Below, one piece after another: positions 56,805-64,000 of a stretch of DNA of 64,000 nt. Under the pieces are notes generated by a model. It was given only the letters and a program-made list of their open reading frames with translations. It had not been told where the DNA came from and ran no database searches. The position numbers and the translations under genes were made by a program. The stretch is from JAZKFT01 sp965246935. Lineage in GTDB: Bacteria; Bacteroidota; Bacteroidia; Chitinophagales; Chitinophagaceae. Where the stretch lies: positions 62,001 to 126,000 of the forward strand of contig CBDFGC010000008.1 in NCBI GenBank assembly GCA_965246935.1, read 5' to 3'. Every line of letters starts with the position of its first letter. Positions within the stretch are counted from its first letter, which is position 1.

Positions 56805-57440
56805 ATGATAAAAAATATGAATAACACATGGACTGACAGATGGGATGACAGGTACAGTAAAGATGAGTTTGCCTATGGAGAACAACCTAATAACTATCTA
56901 AAAGAACAATTAGAAAAGTTAGCGGTTGGAACCATCCTTTTTCCGGCAGAGGGTGAAGGACGTAATGCCGTTTTTGCAGCCAAACTTGGTTGGACAGTTT
57001 CAGCATTTGACATCAGCATCGAAGGGAAAAAGAAAGCCTTGCTATTGGCAGCAGCCAATCAATTGACAATTGACTATCAGGTTGTTGAATTGCAGACATT
57101 GAATTACCATACCGGACAATTTAATGTAATTGCACTGATTTATGCACACTTTCCCGCAGACATTAAATCGCTATACCACCAGACACTTGACAAATATTTA
57201 TGTAAGAACGGAGTGATTATTTTTGAAGCGTTTAGCAAAAGTCACATTGATTACATTGCTAAGAACGAAAAAGTTGGTGGGCCAAAAGAGGTTGCCATGT
57301 TATTCTCAGTTGACGAGTTAAAATCTAACTTCGCTGATTATGAAATAATTGAATTAGTAGAAAAAGAAATTGAATTGAGCGAAGGATTATTTCATAATGG
57401 GAAAGGTTCAGTAATAAGATTTGTCGGGCGAAAGAAATAA
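56805..57440 (+). CDS. Class I SAM-dependent methyltransferase, TehB/thiopurine-type
   Basis: A 211-residue cytoplasmic enzyme; Met5 (56817) is an equally good start. SAM-binding motif I is TILFPAEGEGRNAVFAAKLGWTVSAFDIS; later come NVIALIYAHFPADIKSLYHQTLDKYLCKNGVIIFEAFS and a C-terminal strand. WTDRWDDRYSKDEFAYGEQPNNYL is typical of the small methyltransferases related to TehB that modify oxyanions or small molecules. The substrate is unknown. It is the last + strand gene of the AT-rich island and converges on the lipase maturation factor gene. Confidence 0.85.
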   Translation: MIKNMNNTWTDRWDDRYSKDEFAYGEQPNNYLKEQLEKLAVGTILFPAEGEGRNAVFAAKLGWTVSAFDISIEGKKKALLLAAANQLTIDYQVVELQTLNYHTGQFNVIALIYAHFPADIKSLYHQTLDKYLCKNGVIIFEAFSKSHIDYIAKNEKVGGPKEVAMLFSVDELKSNFADYEIIELVEKEIELSEGLFHNGKGSVIRFVGRKK

Positions 57441-57580
57441 AACCTTTCGCTGCCGTAGCTGGTATACCATGTATGCCCACCCCATGGCTCCAATGCCGCG
57501 TATTATTCATATTGAACACAACCTTACACCAACACGGCTGTTTGTTAAGGCGTACTACCCCTATCCCTTCTGTTTTCAAC

Positions 57581-59116
57581 TTAACGTTCCCATCCCTCCG
57601 TTTTTAAAAACGCTGTTAACTGCGGATCATCTGCTGAAAGGGGCGGCAGCCACAGATTCAACCGTTCCCTGTTCCATACAAGGCCCTGCGGATTACCGGG
57701 CGGGGCAAAGGCGTAGCGATATAACACGGCCCGGATGTAGCGGGGCGGTTGGGTAGGGAAAGGATTGGCCGCAAACAAACTGACTGCACCCGGATCATTG
57801 TGCAGGAGTTTTGACACCAGGTGTACCGTCCAGGGATAGTCATCGGGGGACGACATAGAAGCGAACCACATTTGCCAGTCTAACCGCAACTGGTAGGGCG
57901 CTATTTGCGGCGAACGATTGTTTAGCAGTACTGGCAAGCCTTTGTAGATGTATGGCTGCCAACGGGCTTTGTCGGTGGAATCGGCATCCATTGTTCCTTC
58001 GAATACTATGTTTAGCCGTTCCTGGCCTACGGTTCCGAAAGCACCATAGGTATTTACCAGGTCCAGCGGATCGAATGAGGTATTCATGATTTGCCCTGGC
58101 GATAAGATATTAACAACCGGCCCAACGCTGAGAAAAACAATAATTAGTACCACCACCCAGGCAGTCGTCAGCATCGGCTTCGATGGAGTAGCGTTTTCGG
58201 CAGCGGCTGTTGCCCGGCGAACAAGCCGGCGGGGCAGTATGCGTGCCCAGAAGCGATCATCAAAACAAGCCAGGGCCGGAACGATGGTTAGCCAGTTTAA
58301 GAATGACAAATTACCGCTCAGTATAATATTTATTTGGAATAATACAATTATTACCCCGGCAATGTGGCGTGCCACCCTTGGCCAGAACACAAAAAAGGGT
58401 GCGATCACTTCGGCCAGCCAGTTGAACCAAATGCCTGCTTTCAAAGCGCCATGCGGCAGAAAATGAAACCAGCGGCTTAGCGGACCGGGGATGGGCTGTG
58501 TTTCAAAATGATAATTGAGGGCCGTACCATTGCGCCAGATTTCATCTCCGCGTAACTTAATTAACCCGGCACCCAGCATAATGCGGAAAATAAGCCACCG
58601 GAATAAAACGATGATGGGCGTGGGTGGTGCATACTTTGGAAACGGGCGTCCATCCAGCAACGGGCAAAGAAAAATCGCCAAAAAACCGGTTTTCAACAAT
58701 TGTATTTCCCAGCCGTAGCCATACCACTCCTGCCCTACGTGCACGAACGACATGTACAGCCCCCACAGCACAAATAGTATGAGTGCATTGGCGTAACCAG
58801 CTATTACTACCAGGGAAAGCAGGAATCCCACCCAGGCAGCAGTAAGTAGTGCAGCATCAGAATGCCCGATCCAAAAGAGAGATGGCAGGCGCATAAAGCC
58901 GGCGCTCTTGCCGCCGAGGGCCTGGCCCACATGCGTTAGGTACATGTCTGCCGGAGTAAGCCCATTGGAACCAATCAGAGGAAGAACCTGATTAATAGCA
59001 ACGCAGAAGCCGGTGGCGTAGATGATACCCAGCAACCTGAGAATCATAAAGCGGGTAAGCCAATAGGTAGGCGCACCAGGAATGCTCTGGCTCATTCTGT
59101 TTAGTATCCATTTCAT
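57581..59116 (-). CDS. Lipase maturation factor-family membrane protein
   Basis: A 511-residue polytopic protein; Met8 (59095) may be the start. Several transmembrane helices occupy residues about 18-330 (FMILRLLGIIYATGFCVAI, LLTAAWVGFLLSLVVIAGY, LILFVLWGLYMSFVHVGQEWYGYGWEIQLL). The WYGYGWEIQLLKTGF and RWLIFRIMLGAGLIKLRGDEIW motifs are characteristic of LMF1-like proteins. In animals LMF1 aids lipase folding; the bacterial role is unknown. The C-terminal 170 residues are a soluble beta-rich domain. GC content returns to the level of the left part, in contrast to the island. Confidence 0.88.
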   Translation of the reverse strand: MKWILNRMSQSIPGAPTYWLTRFMILRLLGIIYATGFCVAINQVLPLIGSNGLTPADMYLTHVGQALGGKSAGFMRLPSLFWIGHSDAALLTAAWVGFLLSLVVIAGYANALILFVLWGLYMSFVHVGQEWYGYGWEIQLLKTGFLAIFLCPLLDGRPFPKYAPPTPIIVLFRWLIFRIMLGAGLIKLRGDEIWRNGTALNYHFETQPIPGPLSRWFHFLPHGALKAGIWFNWLAEVIAPFFVFWPRVARHIAGVIIVLFQINIILSGNLSFLNWLTIVPALACFDDRFWARILPRRLVRRATAAAENATPSKPMLTTAWVVVLIIVFLSVGPVVNILSPGQIMNTSFDPLDLVNTYGAFGTVGQERLNIVFEGTMDADSTDKARWQPYIYKGLPVLLNNRSPQIAPYQLRLDWQMWFASMSSPDDYPWTVHLVSKLLHNDPGAVSLFAANPFPTQPPRYIRAVLYRYAFAPPGNPQGLVWNRERLNLWLPPLSADDPQLTAFLKTEGWER

Positions 59117-59715
59117 TTACTACTTCTGTTTCATTTTCACCAGGGAAAGATAGCTTTCATTTAAAATTGCCTTTTATATTAGCCGCTACCTATTCGTTTA
59201 TTCACCGTTTAAAAGTGTTATTGGCAGCGCAGCAAGCAGGATGCCTGAAAGATTTTCAGAAGGATAATTTATTAAATAATGTTACACACAATGCTATTGA
59301 ACAATTTTATCTTTTGCTTTTATAAGGTGTCGGTTAGATGCCTTTCTTTGTTCCGTCCAAAGAAAAAATAAAAAGTCTGGAATGGATGTAACCCTCCGGG
59401 CATGTGCTCAGGCTCGGCTGTGTAGGTTCAGGCGGAGGGAACTGCGTACTGATCTTCGTAGCTTACTTAATTATTTTTCGTTAATTGTGGATATGCTATT
59501 TGATTTGCAATGCCCGTATATTAGTTCTCCATTAAATTCGTTTTAAAATGCACATGTGACCAATAAAATTTATGTGGTACAAGTGTGCGACGCCAATGCA
59601 GCCTTATAGTAGTACAACTGCCTGGTTCATAAAAATTACTTTGCTAATGCCACCCGTGATGAGTAATAATCAACGCCAGCATAGCAACCATCATTCACCA
59701 TTCACTATTGACCGT
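59117..59715. other. Gene-free spacer between the LMF gene and the CocE-like gene
   Basis: About 600 nt with no credible coding frame. It contains CCCTCCG...CGGAGGG, which could pair over about 50 nt (59391-59440), and a TTCTTTG...CAAAGAA hairpin (near 59340-59365). No promoter or RNA gene could be assigned. Confidence 0.4.
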
Positions 59716-61627
59716 TCACGGCTCTACCACCGGCAGCACAATTTTACTGGTAATGCCTTCCGTGTGATAAATACGAATATCTTCTTTTTGAAAATCTTCA
59801 GGTTTTGCGTGGTAAATATCAACAAAGGTCTGCGGGTTGCGATCTACCAGCGGAAACCAACTGCTTTGCACCTGCACCATTACCCGGTGCCCTTTCAGAA
59901 ATGTGTGTGCCACATCCGCCATGGTAAATTTTTACCCTGGTTATTTTATTGCTCACAAAAGGTTCCGGGTTTTGAAAACTGTTGCGGTAGCGGCCCCGCA
60001 TTACTTCGCCCCGTACCAGCATCTGATAGCTGTTGGCTGTACTGTCGGCTGTGTATAAGCTATCTCTTACGGCCATATCCGCCGGGAAAACATCTATCAG
60101 TTTTACAATAAAATCAGCATCGGCGCCGGTAATGCTTACCATCAGATCGGCAGTGAGCGGGCCACCCAAAGTTAAATCAGCCGTCAAAGTATCGGTCTGG
60201 AATACCAGTACATCGGGCCGGCTGGCAGCAAAGCGCTGATCGGCAGCCATATATTCCCGGGTTCGTTTTTTAATGGTATCGCTTTCATGAGGTACCGGGT
60301 TGGCAGGGTCACTGGTATATTGGCTCCAGGCAAGTTCACCGGTCGGTTTTTCACGGTAGTCCAGGGTACGCGGATGCGTAAATGACAACCCATGATTGGC
60401 CTGCAGGTACAGGTTGCGGTAGCTTACATTCTTGGGCGGCCATTGCTGCATTTTTTTCCATTCGTTTTCGCCGGTAAAAAAGATATTGGCTTCGGCAATA
60501 CTGTCGGTGCTGCCCTTGCCATTTAAGTAATATTGGAAAAAAGGCAACTCTATATTTTGCTGATACCACTCGCTGGTTTTACTACCAAATTTCACTTTTC
60601 CCAAATTACTGCCATCGGCACGGCCACCCCAGGCCCCATGAAACCAGGGACCCATTACGATTTTATTGAAGAATGCTTTCCCGTTTTTTTCTTCAATGGC
60701 TTTATACAGGTTCCAGGCGCCAAAGCAGTCTTCGGCATCAAACAAGCCACCCGTTACCAGCATGGCAGGTTGCAGGTTATTTACAAAATTGCGGGTATTG
60801 CGGGCCTTCCACCACTCATCATAATTGGGGTGGTTCATTAGCTCGTTCCAGAAGCCAATACTATCGCCTAAAAGTTTACTGGTAAAATTTGACAGCGGCC
60901 CCTGGCTTAGATAAAAATTATAGGCGTCTTCCTGGGTACGTAAATAGCCTTTGCCATACTCCTGCAACGGATTGGGGCGGGGTATGCCAAACCCTTTATA
61001 AAACTCAAACGCATCTATCAGCATAAAAGCGCCGTTGTGGTGAAAATCATCGCCCTGGAACCAATCGGTAACCGGCGCCTGTGGCGATACGGCTTTTAAT
61101 GCCGGGTGACGGCTAAGCGCAGCCATGGTACTGTAAAAACCAGGATAACTGATTCCCATTACCCCTACTTTATTATTATTGCCGGGGACATTTTTTATCA
61201 GCCAGTCAATGGTATCGTAGGTATCGCTGGCTTCATCAATATCGGTTACTGTTTTTTTGTTTGGGTTAAACGGACGCACATCTTCAAAAATGCCCTCGCT
61301 TACAAAACGGCCCCGTACATCCTGATATACCATAATGTATTTTTCCCGGCAATATTGGCGCTGATAGGTATTCCAGAAGGGGCGGTATTTTTTTTCGCCG
61401 TAGGGCGCACAGGAATAGGGCGTACGGGTCATCAGCACCGGGTGCTTTTCGGCGGAATCGTTGGGGATATAAATAGCTGTAAACAGTTTTACGCCGTCCC
61501 GCATGGGAATCATTCGTTCTACTTTGGTGTAGTGGTTTACCATCCAAACAGAGTCGGCATTATTGTTTTGTGCGGATGCTGCAAGGCAACAGCATATTGT
61601 AAATAACAACGCTACAGATCGCTTCAT
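59716..61627 (-). pseudogene. CocE/NonD-family hydrolase (X-Pro dipeptidyl-peptidase type), frameshifted near the 3' end
   Basis: From ATG 61627 (MKRSVALLFTICC, signal peptide to SAQ) the main frame runs to 59819. Alpha/beta-hydrolase motifs are PVLMTRTPYSC, VYQDVRGRF and GVMGISYPGF with nucleophile Ser160. A jelly-roll domain follows from about residue 375. The frame is lost in a T5 run (59929-59933). The continuation TMADVAHTFLKGHRVMVQVQSSWFPLVDRNPQTF in another frame ends at 59716. Removal of one base restores the full-length protein of about 636 residues, so either a sequencing error or a recent frameshift is involved. The family hydrolyses X-Pro peptides, esters or acyl substrates outside the cytoplasm. 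Only the last 70 residues are affected. Confidence 0.85.
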
Positions 61628-61883
61628 GCAAAGGTATTTTGGGCTAAGGTAAACAGGTTGATGGGTTTGCTTCTTTGTAAATCTACTTGTCACCCGTTCA
61701 CCTATTCACCTGTTCTTATTTTAAAAATTTTATGCACGTATCCGGTTGGCATGTTTTAGATAAACAGGATAAGTTTTGATTCTCTTATTCTTTCTTAATC
61801 AACAGGAATAAAGCGGCATATTGGTGCATACCACATGGCAGGAAGATAAAATAAGAAGAGAACCAACACAGAGGATGGCCGGG

Positions 61884-61967
61884 CTACAGTGCCGGCAGTA
61901 CCATGTTTGCCTGGCAGGTACCAGCCAGGGCCAGCAACGCCAGCGGAATAAAGAGTAGCTTTTTCAT
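61884..61967 (-). CDS. Tiny ORF with a signal-peptide-like sequence
   Basis: A 27-codon frame starting MKKLLFIPLALLALAGTCQA and ending within seven further residues (coordinates to within 1 nt). It looks like a signal peptide cut off from a larger gene or a small secreted peptide. It stands alone in the spacer between the CocE-like gene and the deleted T9SS gene. The remaining spacer sequence 61628-62105 holds only a terminator. Confidence 0.25.
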   Translation of the reverse strand: MKKLLFIPLALLALAGTCQANMVLPAL

Positions 61968-62050
61968 AAGGAAGCTTTTGAGCAAATAATTTTTTAAATG
62001 TATGCAATGGTAGGGCAATGTTCGCTATGCAGCTAAACAGGTACAAATAA

Positions 62051-62079
62051 AAATGCCAAAACCGGAGGCTTTGGCATTT
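62051..62079 (-). terminator. Terminator downstream of the T9SS remnant
   Basis: A 10-bp stem AAATGCCAAA / TTTGGCATTT around a 9-nt loop. On the - strand it is followed by a T-rich run. It lies 27 nt after the stop of the T9SS remnant. Confidence 0.65.
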
Positions 62080-62105
62080 CATAAAAATAGTAATGGTAAA
62101 TAAAG

Positions 62106-62496
62106 TTATTGTCTGGTAATAACCGTTTGTACCTGGTTCGTTCCGCTTATTAATCGTACAAAATACTGCCCGGCATTAAATGATTGCACATCCAGCGCAA
62201 ACTGATTAAAGCCTGTAACGGATTGCACACTTGTGCTGCGAACCGTTTTACCACTCAAATCTGTAACTACAATAGATGTTGTACCTGCACGATTGCTGTT
62301 CCATTGAATTAATATACCGGTAAGTTGTGCTTGCTGCAAGCCCCGACAGGGTTAACCGGTATGCAAAGGGTACACGGGTTGCATTGGTACCATTCAGGCC
62401 CTGGATATACTGTGGCACTAACACTTCGGTAAGCGTTTGTGCATTAGTTGCAGAAGCAATAATGACCAATAAAATGAAAACGTATATTTTTTTCAT
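62106..62496 (-). pseudogene. T9SS type A protein with large internal deletion
   Basis: The start at 62496 (MKKIYVFILLVIIASATNAQ) gives a signal peptide and the N-terminal sequence VLVPQYIQGLNGTNATRVPF, then AYRLTLSGLAASTTYRYIN, typical of large secreted proteins with type A sorting domains. Immediately after this, the other frame takes up with LIQWNSNRAGTTSIVVTDLSGK to the C-terminal sorting end YFVRLISGTNQVQTVITRQ (stop at 62106). The two ends of the gene remain, joined out of frame near 62300-62340, while the body is gone. The terminator behind it is intact. Confidence 0.75.
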
Positions 62497-62602
62497 GCAG
62501 ATTAGTTTTTGATGAGTACCAAAACTAACACCGGTAACCTGCAATCATTTAGCGGTTAAAATTCTTAAAGATTTGTTCATCTGAAAAGTACAAGTGAATT
62601 GT

Positions 62603-62725
62603 TTACAAGGTCCTGTTTTGATGAAAGAAAGGTAAGACGTCACCGCCACCGCTTAGTACCGAAGATGGTAACTGAATTGTATAACTGGCCGAAGTGGATA
62701 AGCTATCTGTAAACCGCACCGTCAT
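62603..62725 (-). CDS. Small ORF overlapping the permease stop
   Basis: A 40-codon frame beginning MTVRFTDSLSTSASYTIQLP. Its ATG overlaps the TAA stop of the permease gene by 1 nt (TAATG), an arrangement typical of translational coupling. The sequence does not resemble a known family and could be the remnant of a longer gene. It was too short to stand out as a gene otherwise. Confidence 0.3.
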   Translation of the reverse strand: MTVRFTDSLSTSASYTIQLPSSVLSGGGDVLPFFHQNRTL

Positions 62726-64000
62726 TAATCTTCATATTTCGACAAAATAGTTTGCCATTCCCGTTTTTGCATTTGCCGGAATAACTGATAGGTAACCAAT
62801 AAAGCTATTACGGCTAATACCACTATTAAGATCAGGTTGTCTCTGAAAAACCCATGCAACAAGCCTATCAGCACCGGCAACGCCGTTACTAATATAGAAA
62901 GCAACATATTACCGGTGCGGGCATTGGTTTGGAACGGCGTACTGAACGGAAATTTTTTAAGAAACAAATAGCCGAAGATGGTGCAGCACATCAGCACATT
63001 TGCAAAACCAACCAACAGGTGCGGTGCTATTTTACCGCCGGTAAGTACCAGCGTAATAATGGATACAATTCCGAAAGTGGGCAGTAAAAATTTTACAAGC
63101 ATGGCCTTATATGCCCCGCTGATTACCTGCCCCGGTTCGGTAAGCGGCGCCGTAAAAAATACCCAGGCTGCTTTGGGCTTTTCGCTCATTTGTATCTGCG
63201 TAATAATGGTATTAATGGAAAATGCACTGAGATAAATGAGCATCATTACCAGCAGGAAAGAAGCGGAATCCAATTGTCTGAAACCTTCCAAAGAGAGCTT
63301 TCTTCCTTTGCCCATAAAAAAGATAAGCAGATATACCAGTTGGTAACCGATTGACGGATACACTTTCATTTTAAAATCACGGCTTCGGCTGCTGATATTC
63401 CAGGCCAGCCGGAAGGCCGCCTGCTCTGTATTATTGCGGGTACATTTCAGGGATAATGTATTTGCCAGGCTACGGCCTTTTTTATATTCCTTTTTTTGCT
63501 GTTGCGTCAGTGGTTTGGTTGTTTCACCACCGGTAAGCATTCCTATTTTCCGGTTAAAAGCAGGCGCCAGGTATTTTATTAAAACAAAAAAAGCAAGTAA
63601 CGGAATGGCAATAGCAGCCACAGCCCCGGCAACAACCAGCCTGCTGTTATTACCATGCACAATTAATTCATATACGGCTGCAAACCATTGCGTCGGGAAA
63701 AATACACTCCACCGGAACGACTGAAAAGAAATACCGCTGAATTGATTTGTACCAATCATCCGTGGCAACAACTGGTAACCGGCAAACACTCCCACACTCA
63801 GGATAATTTGCATGGTTGCAATGATATTTTTAAATCGCTCCACCGAAACAAACCGCAGAATAACCAGGTAAAAACTATTCACCAGAAACACTGTAAACAA
63901 TATGGCCAATATAGAAATCCAAGGGAACAGCAGTGCCGCCTTCCAGCCATCCAGCACCCCGGTAGCTACCCAGCCGGCCAGCATCATGGGCAGGCCGGTA
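62725..64000 (-). CDS. Multi-spanning membrane protein, ABC-2 permease-like, partial
   Basis: The frame is open to the right edge of the window (TGLP precedes the first ATG at 63987), so the N-terminus is missing; at least 420 residues are present. About eight hydrophobic segments are visible: LFPWISILAILFTVFLVNSFYLVIL, LVVAGAVAAIAIPLLAFFVL, VYPSIGYQLVYLLIFFMG, SFLLVMMLIYLSAFSIN, FLLPTFGIVSIITLVL, and two near the C-terminus. A soluble charged loop (KPLTQQQKKEYKKG) lies in the middle. It resembles the permease subunit of ABC exporters lacking a transported-substrate hint; the ATPase gene would be outside the window. Confidence 0.6.
   Translation of the reverse strand, partial: TGLPMMLAGWVATGVLDGWKAALLFPWISILAILFTVFLVNSFYLVILRFVSVERFKNIIATMQIILSVGVFAGYQLLPRMIGTNQFSGISFQSFRWSVFFPTQWFAAVYELIVHGNNSRLVVAGAVAAIAIPLLAFFVLIKYLAPAFNRKIGMLTGGETTKPLTQQQKKEYKKGRSLANTLSLKCTRNNTEQAAFRLAWNISSRSRDFKMKVYPSIGYQLVYLLIFFMGKGRKLSLEGFRQLDSASFLLVMMLIYLSAFSINTIITQIQMSEKPKAAWVFFTAPLTEPGQVISGAYKAMLVKFLLPTFGIVSIITLVLTGGKIAPHLLVGFANVLMCCTIFGYLFLKKFPFSTPFQTNARTGNMLLSILVTALPVLIGLLHGFFRDNLILIVVLAVIALLVTYQLFRQMQKREWQTILSKYED

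Noticed and set aside
61795..62082. 95-codon open frame on the - strand
   Set aside because: It runs through a terminator and the spacer; a better but tiny frame with a signal peptide exists in another frame.
1..64000. tRNA, rRNA or riboswitch
   Set aside because: No cloverleaf, rRNA segment or riboswitch motif could be recognised by eye; a covariance search would be needed to exclude them.

Overview
The window looks like a Bacteroidota chromosome, most likely from the Chitinophagaceae or a close relative. This is inferred from SusC/SusD pairs controlled by an ECF sigma factor and a FecR anti-sigma factor, type IX secretion sorting domains, Bacteroidota-style Rhs proteins and abundant short palindromic intergenic repeats. 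No rRNA, tRNA, CRISPR array, origin or complete insertion sequence was recognised.

Left part (1-5663, + strand): an RraA-family lyase and a large FAD/Fe-S 2-hydroxyacid dehydrogenase lie 5 nt apart. After 640 nt of nested palindromes comes mannonate dehydratase (uxuA). Together they suggest use of uronic acids and hydroxyacids.

Rhs region (5818-13420, + strand): four truncated Rhs C-terminal modules stand in tandem with no full-length Rhs gene in the window. Each carries the same core segment. Three lead into different, AT-rich, toxin-like tails followed by small genes that could be immunity genes. One tail carries an ADP-ribosyltransferase signature of the Tox-ART-HYD1 type; a small gene and a broken macro-domain gene follow it. 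The fourth module is a decayed copy. An XRE regulator on the - strand sits inside the array.

Polysaccharide utilisation locus (13467-51294, - strand): read in transcription order it runs beta-helix T9SS protein, ECF sigma, FecR, SusC (with STN signalling domain), SusD, a second SusC without STN, a second SusD, a second beta-helix T9SS protein, GH3, a GH101/GH129-like enzyme, a T9SS type B remnant, a GH94-like protein, an exported pyruvyltransferase-family protein, GH10, a GH39-like enzyme, GH92, GH36 and GH31. GH10 and GH3 point to a xylan-type main chain; GH31, GH36 and GH92 would remove alpha-linked xylose or glucose, galactose and mannose. The released sugars and uronates could feed the left-hand catabolic genes. 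An IclR regulator (51892-52626) is divergent from the locus.

Right part (52627-64000): a 212-bp palindromic element with perfect 19-bp terminal inverted repeats, then an AT-rich run of small unrelated + strand genes (53304-57440). Two of the spacers between them share the same motifs, so the run resembles a gene-cassette array. A lipase maturation factor homologue, a frameshifted CocE/NonD hydrolase, an internally deleted T9SS protein and a membrane permease cut by the window edge follow on the - strand.
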